Position numbers and translations under genes: made by a program. This document shows positions 44,954 to 53,534 of a stretch of DNA of 64,000 bases, one piece after another (the first letter of the stretch is position 1; every line of letters begins with the position of its first letter). The stretch is from CAIYRG01 sp965247505. GTDB taxonomy: Bacteria; Pseudomonadota; Alphaproteobacteria; Micropepsales; Micropepsaceae. The notes under the pieces are model-generated. The model was not told the origin of the DNA and searched no databases. It saw only the letters and a list, made by a program, of their open reading frames with translations. The stretch lies in assembly GCA_965247505.1 (NCBI GenBank), contig OZ252020.1, forward strand, positions 3,720,001 through 3,784,000. The letters are read 5' to 3'.

Positions 44954-45649
44954 TTGGCCGGTCCCGCAATTTCATTTAGCGACGTGAATTTAACTCTTGG
45001 TGGCCTGCACATCCTTCGCGATGTCAGCTTCAGGATCGAACCCGGTGAGCTGGTCGGCGTCATCGGCCCGAATGGGGGAGGCAAAACATGCCTCATTCGT
45101 TCGTTCCTCGGGCAAATGCCGCATAGCAGCACTGTTCGTTCCGAGAGCGATAACGCGGTGCAACTTGGCTATGTCCCGCAATTTCTTGAAATAGACCGGT
45201 CACTGCCGCTCACAGTCTCCAACATTATGTCGATCATGGTGCAACGGACTCCCGCCTTCTTTGGCGTGAAGCGAAAATACGCCGCGCAGATCGACGCTGC
45301 GCTCGACCGCGCAGGGTTCAACGGAAAGCGCAACCGCCTTTTCGGTGGGCTTTCCGGCGGTGAGCGACAAAGGGTCTTATTCGCGCAAGCCTTGATGCCG
45401 GAGCCTAATTTGCTTGTGCTCGACGAGCCGACCGCGAATATGGACGAAGCCGGCGCGCGCCGAATTGAGGAAGTGGTTCTTGAACTGAACGCGCTTGGTA
45501 CAACCGTGCTTTGGATTAATCACGATCTAGCCCAGGTAAAGCGTGTCACAAGCAAAGTCGTCGTTGTGGATGGCGGTGTTGCGTATTGCGGGCCAACAAA
45601 TGAAATGCCGGAGACAATTGCCCAATCATACGAGGCGGTGCCGGTATGA
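44954..45649 (+). CDS. Metal ABC transporter ATPase (ZnuC-like)
   Basis: 231 residues from a TTG at 44954, right after the binding-protein frame. P-loop GPNGGGKT, Q-loop in LGYVPQFLEID, signature LSGGERQRVLFAQAL, Walker B LLVLDEPTANMD, switch His in WINHDLAQV. YVPQ followed by a hydrophobic segment is typical of zinc/manganese importers. It overlaps the permease gene by 4 bases. Confidence 0.88.
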   Translation: MAGPAISFSDVNLTLGGLHILRDVSFRIEPGELVGVIGPNGGGKTCLIRSFLGQMPHSSTVRSESDNAVQLGYVPQFLEIDRSLPLTVSNIMSIMVQRTPAFFGVKRKYAAQIDAALDRAGFNGKRNRLFGGLSGGERQRVLFAQALMPEPNLLVLDEPTANMDEAGARRIEEVVLELNALGTTVLWINHDLAQVKRVTSKVVVVDGGVAYCGPTNEMPETIAQSYEAVPV

Positions 45650-46551
45650 GTAGCCTCCTCGAAGCCTTTCGTCTCTACATTCAAAATTTAAGCTATGACG
45701 GCGTTCTGCCGGAGACCTTTCAATACGGGTTTGTTATCAACTCTCTGATCTGTGGAATCGTGATCGGCCCATTGCTTGGCTGGATGGGCACAATGATTCT
45801 CGTCAAGCGCATGGCGTTTTTCAGCCAAGCGATTGGCAATGCGGCTCTGACGGGTGTTGCAATAGGTATCTTGCTGGGCGAGCCCTATAACGCGCCCTAT
45901 ATTTCGATGTTCGGCTTCTGCCTTCTCTTCGGCATTGTCCTCAAATATACGCAATACCGCACTTCCATGTCATTAGACACGCTGATTGGGGTGTTTCTTT
46001 CGGTCTCGCTTGCGCTAGGTGCGTCACTCGTTCTTTTCGTTTCCGCGCGCGTCAACACGCATATTTTGGAGAGCATCCTTTTCGGATCGATTTTGACCGT
46101 CAATGATACCGACATAATCGTGTTGCTTGCGGTGAGTATTATTTGCGTTTTCGTGGGGATGCCTCTTTTCAACCGAACCCTGCTGGCGAGCTTCGATCCG
46201 GGCCTTGCCCATGCGCGCGGTCTCGCAGTGCGCCGTTTGGACTACATCTTTGTGATATTGATAACGCTGTTGACAGTTGCCTGCGTCAAAATCGTGGGTG
46301 CGGTTTTGGTTGTAGCTCTGCTTCTCATTCCAGCTGCCTCCGCGCGCAATATCAGTACCTCCATTTCTGGCTTCGTCGGTTGGAGCGTGGTGTTTTCTAG
46401 CGCCTCTTGCCTCTTGGGCATTGTTGTGCCGATGCAATACGATCTCGCCATTCCCTCGGGCGGTGCAATCGTTCTTGCTGCGGGCGTGATCTTCGTCATA
46501 ACGACAATTATTCGTTCGACTTCCGGTCGCTTCAGGGAGGCGGGCGTATGA
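45646..46551 (+). CDS. Metal ABC transporter permease (ZnuB-like, ABC-3 family)
   Basis: 301 residues with about eight to nine membrane helices. ABC-3 signatures: GPLLGWMGTMILVKRMAFFSQAIGNAAL, SMSLDTLIGVFLS, HILESILFGSIL and CVKIVGAVLVVALLLIPAASAR. It forms the inner-membrane channel with the ATPase encoded just upstream. Its TGA overlaps the ATG of the next gene. Confidence 0.9.
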   Translation: MSSLLEAFRLYIQNLSYDGVLPETFQYGFVINSLICGIVIGPLLGWMGTMILVKRMAFFSQAIGNAALTGVAIGILLGEPYNAPYISMFGFCLLFGIVLKYTQYRTSMSLDTLIGVFLSVSLALGASLVLFVSARVNTHILESILFGSILTVNDTDIIVLLAVSIICVFVGMPLFNRTLLASFDPGLAHARGLAVRRLDYIFVILITLLTVACVKIVGAVLVVALLLIPAASARNISTSISGFVGWSVVFSSASCLLGIVVPMQYDLAIPSGGAIVLAAGVIFVITTIIRSTSGRFREAGV

Positions 46552-47519
46552 CCGTGCGCAAGGTCTGTTCGAAACTGCGCGCTCTTGTCTCAACCATCGC
46601 TCTGTCCTGTCTATTGGCAGGGCCGGTGGCCTCTCAAGAGAGCGGCCCGCTGGTTCTAACCTCTTTGCAGTCGACCTATTCGCTCACCTCTGCGCTGGCG
46701 GAAGGCACGAATATTCGCGTTGAAAATGCACCTTCGGACGGCGCTCGGATGGCAGGGCAGGAACGCGTACTTTTCGATCCAGATCTAGACGAATTATTTG
46801 CCTCTGCCGATGCAGTGGTAACAATCGCCCGGGTTTGGCGCGACGACCAGCTCTATCAAGCTGCGCGCGCGCGCAATATTCGGGTTGTGCCGATCGATGC
46901 CGCGCGTCCCTGGGATGAGGCCGCCGCACCCGTGGGCTTACGCAAAGTGCCATGTTCGAATGTTTCCTGGGCTTCAGGCGAGCCATGCGTGGATGAAATA
47001 TCGCCCTTTGTCTGGCCCAGCATCGCCAACGGCATTCGCATGGCCGAAAATATTACCGTTGATCTCGAGCGCTTGGCGCCGGACGACACGACACAAATTC
47101 AGATGAATCTGGGTACGCTCGTGGCGGAGTTACGTACGCTGAAATCGGAATATGATAACAAGTTTGCGTTTCTTCCCGACATACGTGTTTTTGCGCTAGC
47201 GGAAGAGTTTGTCTATTTGTTTGGCGAGATGGGCGTTTTCGTTGATGGATATTTTATTCAAGAAGATGTGCGCTGGACCGACGAAGATATACGAGCTTTC
47301 GAAAATTATCTTGTAAACGACGGGCCCAATTTCGTCGTCCACAAATGGGAGCCCAGTCAACCAATATCAGATGCAATTGACCGCGCCGGTGTGAGGTTGA
47401 TTATATTGGATTCGGCCGATCCGGGCTTAGAGGTCGATGATCATCTTGATCTCGACGGCTATCTGACGATATTGGACAGCGATCTCAACGCGCTCTTGGC
47501 CGCGTTCGCGCCGGGGTAG
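46548..47519 (+). CDS. Second, divergent ZnuA-like binding protein
   Basis: 323 residues from ATG 46548, overlapping the permease stop. Signal peptide cleaved after about Ala28 (PVA-SQ). The body keeps the helical backbone region of cluster A-I proteins (LFASADAVVTIARVW, TIQIQMNLGTLVAELRTLKSE-like TTQIQMNLGTLVAELRTL, RVFALAEEFVYLFGEMGV), but the usual His ligands are largely missing. The end is Asp-rich (DSADPGLEVDDHLDLDGYL). The four-base overlap implies joint translation with the transporter. Whether it binds metal is uncertain. Confidence 0.72.
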   Translation: MTVRKVCSKLRALVSTIALSCLLAGPVASQESGPLVLTSLQSTYSLTSALAEGTNIRVENAPSDGARMAGQERVLFDPDLDELFASADAVVTIARVWRDDQLYQAARARNIRVVPIDAARPWDEAAAPVGLRKVPCSNVSWASGEPCVDEISPFVWPSIANGIRMAENITVDLERLAPDDTTQIQMNLGTLVAELRTLKSEYDNKFAFLPDIRVFALAEEFVYLFGEMGVFVDGYFIQEDVRWTDEDIRAFENYLVNDGPNFVVHKWEPSQPISDAIDRAGVRLIILDSADPGLEVDDHLDLDGYLTILDSDLNALLAAFAPG

Positions 47520-47527
47520 AAGAATAC

Positions 47528-47640
47528 CTCATGCTGAGCTTGTCGAAGTATGAGGTCAATTGAGCATCTCGACGAAGCGTCATTTGGAACGCGTATTCGC
47601 GCCGCCCACCCACTCGTCCTTCGACGGGCTCAGGACGAGG
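47528..47640. repeat. REP-like repeat pair between convergent genes
   Basis: Two stem-loops: CTCATGCTGAGCTTGTCG with ATGAG at 47528-47555, and CTCGTCCT...AGGACGAG at 47612-47639. They share the TGAGC.TGTCGA core with the repeat at 8743. They could act as a bidirectional terminator for the metal cluster and lexA. Confidence 0.6.
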
Positions 47641-47645
47641 ATGCT

Positions 47646-48392
47646 CTAATAGCTCCGGAGCAGTCCAACCAGCGTCCCTTGAACGCGGACACGATCGGCT
47701 CCGTAGAGCCGTGTTTCATAGGCAGGGTTAGCCGCTTCCAGCGCAATGGAATCGCCGCGCCGGCGAAGGCGCTTGAGCGTTGCTTCGGCCTCGTCCACAA
47801 GCGCCACTACAATGTCGCCGGTATTGGCGACGTCGGCTTTGCGGATGATCACCGTATCGCCATCGAGAATACCGGAATTGATCATCGAATCTCCGGTGAC
47901 TTCGAGTGCGTAGTGCTCGCCGCTGCCAACGAGATTTGAGGGCACCGAAATTTCCGCGAGCCTATTTTGCAGCGCTTCAATGGGCGTACCGGCGGCAATC
48001 CGTCCCACCAGAGGCACGCTTCTCATATTCTCGTTCTCGGGGGCGCGTTGACGCTGGCTATTTGCCGCTTGTCTTGTGTCCGCGGGAATGCGGTTGTCTG
48101 GGCGGGCGCGAACGCCGCTATGCACCAGGCGTTGGGCTTGGCTGCGCGTGGCGGCCGGCCGGACCCCGTCGGCGGCGTTTTCCGGCAAACGCACAATTTC
48201 CAGCGCGCGAGCCCGTTTTTCGAGGCGCCGGATATAGCCGCGCTCTTCCAACGCCGTGACCAGCCGGTGAATTCCCGATTTCGATTTGAGTCCGAGCGCG
48301 TCTTTCATCTCGTCGAAGGAGGGCGGGACGCCGGTCTCGCGGACCCGCTCATGGATGAACATCAGAAGCTCGTATTGCTTGTTTGTCAGCAT
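47646..48392 (-). CDS. lexA: SOS repressor LexA
   Basis: 248 residues. Winged HTH (LTNKQYELLMFIHERV, VPPSFDEMKDALGLKSKSGIHRLVTALEERGYI), then a long linker (about 70-125) typical of alphaproteobacterial LexA, then the S24 protease domain. Cleavage site Ala134-Gly135 (RIAAGTPIEA), catalytic Ser169 (TGDSMI) and Lys207 (ATLKRL). It represses SOS genes and itself; a GTTC-N7-GTTC box lies 55 bases upstream. In related genomes lexA is next to comEC; here the metal cluster has come between them. Confidence 0.96.
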   Translation of the reverse strand: MLTNKQYELLMFIHERVRETGVPPSFDEMKDALGLKSKSGIHRLVTALEERGYIRRLEKRARALEIVRLPENAADGVRPAATRSQAQRLVHSGVRARPDNRIPADTRQAANSQRQRAPENENMRSVPLVGRIAAGTPIEALQNRLAEISVPSNLVGSGEHYALEVTGDSMINSGILDGDTVIIRKADVANTGDIVVALVDEAEATLKRLRRRGDSIALEAANPAYETRLYGADRVRVQGTLVGLLRSY

Positions 48393-48446
48393 AGGACCCC
48401 CGGGGGTAAAAGGACTTGCAAGAACAAATGCGAAACACTACGAATC

Positions 48447-48461
48447 GTTCTACTTTAGTTC
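48447..48461. promoter_or_regulatory. LexA (SOS) box GTTCTACTTTAGTTC
   Basis: Perfect match to the alphaproteobacterial GTTC-N7-GTTC direct repeat, in the 96-base space between lexA and the divergent VOC gene. It implies LexA autoregulation. The VOC gene may also be under SOS control (inference). Confidence 0.88.
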
Positions 48462-48488
48462 TTTTCCGGCGTCAACGAGGGGGTTCCT

Positions 48489-48914
48489 ATGGAACAACAA
48501 ATAAGCCTTGTGACTCTTGGGGTTTCTGATCTGAATCGAAGCATATCCTTCTACGAAACGCTTGGTTGGCAGCGATCGGTCCGAGAGGCGCCTGGCGTCG
48601 CATTCTTTCAAATAGGTGGAATGGCATTCGGGCTCTACCCCCGCGACAAACTAGCCGAAGACGCGCAATTGTCTCCCGACGGTTCCGGTTTTGGCGGTGT
48701 CGCGCTGGCCCAAAACGCCCGCAGCAAGGAGGAGGTAGATCGGATATTGGCTGAGGCGGTTGCTGCCGGGGCCAAACTCCTAAAGCCGACCCAGGACGTC
48801 TTTTGGGGTGGCTATAGCGGCTATTTCGCCGATCCCGATGGATTTCCTTGGGAAATCGCCAGGAATCCGGGCTTCGAGATTTTAGACGATGGAAGCATCA
48901 AACTGCCGGATTAA
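48489..48914 (+). CDS. VOC-superfamily (glyoxalase/dioxygenase-like) protein
   Basis: 141 residues, with GAGGGGG upstream of the ATG. The paired beta-alpha-beta-beta-beta units of the VOC fold are visible: ISLVTLGVSDLNRSISFYETLGW, FFQIGGMAFGLYPR, GGVALAQNARSKEEVDRIL and GGYSGYFADPDGFPWEIARNP. The final Glu (PWEIA) is the usual metal ligand. Its role is unknown; relatives detoxify aldehydes or antibiotics. It is divergent from lexA across the SOS box. Confidence 0.88.
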   Translation: MEQQISLVTLGVSDLNRSISFYETLGWQRSVREAPGVAFFQIGGMAFGLYPRDKLAEDAQLSPDGSGFGGVALAQNARSKEEVDRILAEAVAAGAKLLKPTQDVFWGGYSGYFADPDGFPWEIARNPGFEILDDGSIKLPD

Positions 48915-49074
48915 GTTTTGCCTCGCGTTCAGCTGGCTGTAGGACGAGTAGGTGGGAGAGGGCCTTCTTGGAAAACACTGTGCCGGGAAAAATCTCACAG
49001 AGAGATCAAAACAAGAAACGGCAATATTTAATCCCTGTTTTCGCCACATCAATTCGCCAATCTCCTCATTTCTG

Positions 49075-49130
49075 ACCTCCCCTAGCGGGGAGGTCGCGAG
49101 TGGCCTTCGCCTCGAGCGGGTGGGGGGGGG
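49075..49130. repeat. Left half of the palindromic element flanking the DUF559 gene
   Basis: GACCTCCCCTAGCGGGGAGG then TCGCGAG, a short variable spacer, and CGAGCGGGTGGGGG. It matches 13914-13965 almost base for base. The G-run leads straight into the GTG start of the interrupted gene. Confidence 0.82.
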
Positions 49131-49216
49131 TGAGCAAAGAGTACGCACGCCAACTTCGATCACGTGTTACCGATGCCGAGCGTATCCTCTGGAAGCGCTT
49201 GCGCATGCTCAAATCT

Positions 49217-50666
49217 GGCGATGTCCCTATCTCTGTTGAAATTCGTGGGGCAGGCGTCGCTGGTTGATGATGCTATGCTGCCTTCATGATGGTTTCAATG
49301 GCACTGTCGGCCTGAGCCTTTCTCAAGTGTTCCTGGAGAGCATTTCGGAGGATGGGCAGCTGGCGATAGGCCTTGAGGCGACGGAAGGTTTTCTGGGCCT
49401 CCAGCAGGCCAGCGGCGGTCCATCTGAGCGCCATCTCGGCGTGTCTCCAGCGTTTGACGTTGCGGGTGACCTGGCGCACCGTGCCGAGCGCGTTCTCGAC
49501 GATGTTGGTGCAGGCGAGCGAGCGCCGGAGTTCGTGCGGTAGGCCGAGGCGGATGACGGTGAGGATCTCCTCCAGCCCCTCCAGGATGCTGCCCGAGACG
49601 CCCGGTTCCTCATGCTCCAGACGCCGGACCAGGTTGCGCAAGAGCCGCTCGGCCTTGTTTGCGTCGTCCTGGTCCCAGGCCTGACGGAGCGCCTTCTTGA
49701 CGCTCGCGTGCAAATGTTGGGGCAGGCGCCCGATGATGTTACGGCCCTTGTGGACCTGGCAGCGCTGGATGGCGGCGGCCACACCGAAGGTGTTTCGGAT
49801 CGCTTTGCTGAGTGCCTTCGCGCCATCGACGATGAACAGCCGCGGCAGTGTCGGATCGAGCCCCCTGGCGAGGAGATTGTCGATCAAGGCCTGGACGACG
49901 ACCGTGTTCTCCGTCGCCCCCTCGACCACGGCCAGGACATGCTTGTCGCCGTTGCCATCGACGCCGATCGCCGCCATCAGGACATGGTCGCCGACATGCA
50001 GACCGTCGATCTGGATGACTAGCAGGTCGAGTTCCGAGAGATCCGAGGCGAGCCAGGCCTTCATCTTCTTGCGTGACAGCGCCACAAAGCGCCGGGAAAC
50101 GGCCGACTTCGAGGTGCCGTCGCCACGCGCTTTCGCCAGGTCGCCCTCGGGCAGACGGACCGCGCGGTGGTACTTGCGGGTCGACACGTTCAGCACCATC
50201 AGGTTGAGCGCCCACTCGAGCAGCAGGTTGGCATCGCGTAGCGCCTGCCAACTCTCCAAGCTCACCTCTTTGCCCGCCCGGTCACGAACCCGTGGCCGGG
50301 CCACCTTCACTTTGCCGCCGTGGTAGCCGATCTCGTTATGTGTCCTGCCCCAGCGATAACCTCGACGGTCCCCATGGCGGCGATGTCGGGCCCCGCACAC
50401 GGTCGTGGCGTCCTCCTCCATCATCTCGGCCAAGGCCTCGACCCCGGCCAGAAGACAAAACTGATCCACGCTGAGATGGACTGCGTCCATCGCGTCCGCC
50501 AGCGGCGGCATAGGAATCGAGGGGGCAAGGGCTTTCGGGCGGCTGGAACTACGGATATTATTTCCCATGGTGTCGTTCTCCCTTTTGGGTTTGCAGCACC
50601 CGGAGCCTAACGGCTCCAGGAGAGCGACACCTACCTCAACTTTTCAACATCGACCGGGACATCCCC
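49217..50666 (-). mobile_element. IS256-family insertion sequence, 1450 bases
   Basis: The left end GGCGATGTCCC...TGTTGAAA...GTCGCT pairs with the complement of the right end (GGGGATGTCCC...TGTTGAAA...GTCGCT). The flanks TCAAATCT (49209-49216) and GAAAATCT (50667-50674) are an imperfect 8-base target duplication. Removing the element restores the DUF559 reading frame. Confidence 0.85.
49273..50568 (-). CDS. IS256-family (mutator-type) transposase
   Basis: 431 residues, full length. DDE triad regions: LLVIQIDGLHVGDHVL (first Asp), LPRLFIVDGAKALSKAI (second Asp) and CTNIVENALGTVRQVTRN (Glu). The CQVHKGRNI motif between them is typical. No stop or frameshift is seen, so the element could still be active. 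Confidence 0.92.
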   Translation of the reverse strand: MGNNIRSSSRPKALAPSIPMPPLADAMDAVHLSVDQFCLLAGVEALAEMMEEDATTVCGARHRRHGDRRGYRWGRTHNEIGYHGGKVKVARPRVRDRAGKEVSLESWQALRDANLLLEWALNLMVLNVSTRKYHRAVRLPEGDLAKARGDGTSKSAVSRRFVALSRKKMKAWLASDLSELDLLVIQIDGLHVGDHVLMAAIGVDGNGDKHVLAVVEGATENTVVVQALIDNLLARGLDPTLPRLFIVDGAKALSKAIRNTFGVAAAIQRCQVHKGRNIIGRLPQHLHASVKKALRQAWDQDDANKAERLLRNLVRRLEHEEPGVSGSILEGLEEILTVIRLGLPHELRRSLACTNIVENALGTVRQVTRNVKRWRHAEMALRWTAAGLLEAQKTFRRLKAYRQLPILRNALQEHLRKAQADSAIETIMKAA

Positions 50667-50893
50667 GAAAATCTCATGGGCTTCACTTTCGCCGCCAAGC
50701 CCCATTTGAGATATATGTCCTTGATTTTGTTTGTCATGGTGCCAAACTGGTTGTCGAATTAGACGGTTCGCAGTATGCCGAGGAAAAACAAATCCGGCAT
50801 GACGCAAAACGAACTACATTTTTGGAAAGCCGTGGACCCTGCTGACGAAAGTGGAGACGTCCTGCGATAGGATTTTGATCGCAGGAGGTGCAA

Positions 50894-51151
50894 ATGTCGA
50901 AGCAGAATGGGAACAAGGGCCGGCGGTTTGATCGGGCCTTCAAGGAAGAAGCCGTCCGTCTTTTACAGACGAGCGGGCGCAGGCAGCGGCAGATAGCAGG
51001 AGATCTTGGATCAGCGTCAGCGCGCTCGGCCGCTGGGTCGCAGAATTGCGTGAGGAGGATTTGCTTTCCGGTCCGCATGAGGATGCAGCGAAGGAGATTA
51101 CCCGTCTACGCCGAGAGCGTGATCTGGCCCGTCAGGAACGTGATCTCCTAA
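50894..51151 (+). pseudogene. ISa orfA (copy 3), frameshifted
   Basis: The normal start runs to RQIAGDLG, then the one-base deletion changes the frame (SASARSAAG), so the coiled region and frameshift site are lost from the product. Confidence 0.85.
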
Positions 51152-51185
51152 AAAAAGCGCTGGCCTTCTTCGCCAGGGAAAGTCG

Positions 51186-52058
51186 ATGAGGTTCCGGTTC
51201 ATCGACGCGGAGAGGGCCGGGTTGGCGATGCCGATATTCCGCCTGTGCAGACTGCTGCAGGTCAGCGTCTCAGGCTTCTACGCTTGGCGCAATCGCGGCC
51301 CAAGCCAGCGACAGCTCGATGACATGGTTCTACTCGCCCATGTCCGGGCAGCCTTTCGGCGCAGCCGCGAGAGCTAGGGTGCAGAGCGGGTCCATCACGA
51401 GCTTGCCGAGAATGGGATCGAGGTTGGACGCCATAGGGTGGCTCGGCTGATGCGGGGAAATGGGTTGTCTCCAAAACGGAAACAGAAGTTCAAAAAGACG
51501 ACGGACAGCCAGCACAACAAGGCCGTCGCATCGAACCTTCTCGACCAGAACTTCTCCGCCGAGGCACCCAACGAGAAATGGGCTGCCGACATCAGCTATA
51601 TCTGGACGGCACAGGGCTGGCTGTACCTGGCCGTCATGCTCGACCTCTACTCCCGGCGCGTCATCGGCTGGGCCGTGGGCGCTCGCATGACCAGCGACCT
51701 GCCGCTCAGGGCGCTTAACTGTGCTATCGGGCTGCGCCAACCTGGCGCCGGTGTGATCCACCATAGCGATCGGGGAAGCCAGTACTGCTCAGACGCATAC
51801 CAGGCGCGCCTCGGTGAACTCGGTTTCCTCGCCTCAATGAGCGGTAAGGGAAATTGCTATGATAACGCCGTCGTCGAGACCTTCTTCAAAACCATCAAGT
51901 CAGAACTGATCTGGAGGACTGTGTTCATGTCAAGAAGCCAAGCTGAAACTGCCATAGCCGGATACATCGACGGGTTCTATAATCCAGTCCGTCGGCACTC
52001 GAAGCGGGACTTCACAAGCCCCGTCAAATTCGAGGCAGAAGCAATGCAAACGGTGTAG
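51186..52058 (+). pseudogene. ISa orfB (copy 3), nonsense codon at residue 64
   Basis: The frame is otherwise complete over 290 codons, with all three DDE residues downstream of the stop. TAG replaces TAC in RESYGAER. The late segment reads RRHSKRDFTSP where copies 1, 2 and 5 have RRHSTLDFTSP. Confidence 0.88.
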
Positions 52059-52179
52059 GGCGCCTCCACTTTTCCTGGATGGGTCCACCGCGGCTATCGG
52101 GTCATGCGTGTGTGGAACGATGACGTTTTCGAGAACCCCGACGGAGTCGCTGAGGCTGTGCTGGTGGCGTTCGCACTAG

Positions 52180-52293
52180 CCCCCCCCCCCCACCCGATCC
52201 GACTACGCGAAGGCTCCGCCGGATCGACGTCAGGGCGGCGAAAGGTTCGCTGGACCTATCGCTTTTCGCCCTTCGACCCCGCAAAGGGGGAGG
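52180..52293. repeat. Right half of the palindromic element flanking the DUF559 gene
   Basis: A C13 run with CACCCGATCCG, then a GATCCG...CGGATCGAC hairpin, then about 47 extra bases, then CCCGCAAAGGGGGAGGT. Without the extra bases it matches 13976-14039. The DUF559 frame runs through it to TAG 52314. Confidence 0.75.
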
Positions 52294-52337
52294 TAAGGAA
52301 GCGTCGTGATGCCTAGCGTTGCGTCATTGTCCCAACC

Positions 52338-53534
52338 TCAGCACTCGTCCAGCATCAGCACATCGACTTCTTCGCCCGTCGCCGCTGCCGGCGCCCCCGG
52401 TGCGCGGACGATCAGGCCGTCGCTTTGAGCAAAAATCTTCTGCATCGCGGAATCTTGCAGCGCAAAGGGCTCGGCAAAGAGCACTCCCTCTCGCGATATA
52501 ATCCGTGTACGGATATAGTTTTGGCGCGGACCATTACCCTGGAGGGATATACTTAAGCGCGCCGTCGTCATTTTAGGCGCGTATTCCATGCCCAGCATTG
52601 CCGCGATGGCCGGCCTTAAGAAGAGTATCGCGCAGACCATGGCCGAGACGGGATTTCCGGGAAGGCCCAGAAGCGGTGTGTCGTTCAAGCGTCCAAAGAT
52701 CAGCGGCTTACCGGGCCGCATGGCGATCTTCCAAAAATCAAGCTCGAAGCCGAACGGTTTCAAAGCGCGCTGTACCAAATCGTGATCACCCACTGAGGCG
52801 CCGCCTTGCGTTACGATTAGGTCGGCGTCTTTTGTGGCATCAGGAAGGGCGGCGAACGCTTCGACATTGTCCGGAAGAATTCCGAGATCAAGCGCGCTCC
52901 CGCCCCATTTCTCTGCGAAAGCGGCAAGCGCATAGGTCGAGGAAGCGACAATGCCTCCCGGGCCGCGCGACTCTCCGGGACGGGAAAGTTCGTCTCCCGT
53001 CGCGACCAGCGCGATCCGCGGCTTGGCAACGACGTTAAGCGAGGCGAAATCCGCAGCCGCGAGAAGCGCAATGTCGCGAGCGCTTAGGCGATGGCCTTTT
53101 CGCAGTAGCGTTTCGCCGTCGCCAAAATCGAGGCTACGCACGCGCACATGCTGGCTGCGCTTCGGCACCTCTTTAATAAGAACCTCGTTCTCAACCTTTT
53201 CGGTATCTTCCTGGATGACGATACTGTCAGCGCCGTCCGGCAGCACGCCGCCGGTGAAGATGCGCACGGCCTCATCTTTCGACACCGTCCCATTGAAGGG
53301 CCCACCCGCCGGCGCCTCGCCGACTATTCTGAGCTCTTTCGGGACGGAAGCGACATCGTCGGCCCTTACGGCATAGCCGTCCATCGCCGACATCGAAGCA
53401 GGCGGTTGATCGGTTTTCGCTAGCGCATCTTCACCAAGAACGCGTCCAGCGGCCTCAGCAATCGGAACGCTTTCACGTGCGCGCGGCTTGAACGCCGCCG
53501 CAACGCGGGCAATTGCTTCTTCGACGCTAAGCAT
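52338..53534 (-). CDS. moeA: Molybdopterin molybdenumtransferase
   Basis: 398 residues from ATG 53534, overlapping the moaC stop. It inserts molybdate into adenylylated molybdopterin. Signatures: SAMDGYAVRADDV, GPFNGTVSKDEAVRIFTGGVLPDGADSIVIQED, VALVATGDEL-type ALVATGDELSRPGE, ADLIVTQGGASVGDHDLVQ, KIAMRPGKPLIFG and LLGLPGNPVSAMV. It works with MoaC, encoded just upstream, and could serve the molybdenum hydroxylase at 1945-4599. Confidence 0.94.
   Translation of the reverse strand: MLSVEEAIARVAAAFKPRARESVPIAEAAGRVLGEDALAKTDQPPASMSAMDGYAVRADDVASVPKELRIVGEAPAGGPFNGTVSKDEAVRIFTGGVLPDGADSIVIQEDTEKVENEVLIKEVPKRSQHVRVRSLDFGDGETLLRKGHRLSARDIALLAAADFASLNVVAKPRIALVATGDELSRPGESRGPGGIVASSTYALAAFAEKWGGSALDLGILPDNVEAFAALPDATKDADLIVTQGGASVGDHDLVQRALKPFGFELDFWKIAMRPGKPLIFGRLNDTPLLGLPGNPVSAMVCAILFLRPAIAAMLGMEYAPKMTTARLSISLQGNGPRQNYIRTRIISREGVLFAEPFALQDSAMQKIFAQSDGLIVRAPGAPAAATGEEVDVLMLDEC

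Larger units (their letters stand above)
50833..52087 (+). mobile_element. ISa copy 3, 1255 bases, inactivated
   Basis: Target duplication CCG at 50830-50832 and 52088-52090. One G is missing in orfA (CTTGGATC instead of CTTGGGATC near 51007), which shifts the frame, and orfB has Tyr64 changed to TAG (51375-51377). The same orfA deletion is present in copy 4, so these two copies share an ancestor. It splits the DUF559 gene. Confidence 0.93.
49130..52316 (+). pseudogene. DUF559 (Vsr-like) nuclease gene split by two insertion sequences
   Basis: Three pieces join in one frame: 49130-49216, 50675-50832 and 52091-52316, together 471 bases (156 residues) once one copy of each target duplication is removed. 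They read SKEYARQLRSRVTDAERILW and LKRLRMLKS, then HGLHFRRQAPFEIYVLDFVC, GAKLVVELDGSQY and KRTTFLESR, then GYRVMRVWNDDVFENPDGV. This is the DUF559 pattern, a PD-(D/E)xK fold related to Vsr, with the D...ExD active-site layout. It is interrupted first by an IS256-family element and then by ISa copy 3, so it is inactive. Both ends lie in palindromic repeats. Confidence 0.88.

Noticed and set aside
47550..47939. Plus-strand frame over the repeats and lexA 3' end
   Set aside because: Covers REP-like repeats and is antisense to lexA.
51330..51764. 144-codon antisense frame that recurs in every ISa copy
   Set aside because: It recurs only because the IS recurs; it is antisense to orfB and has no family signature.
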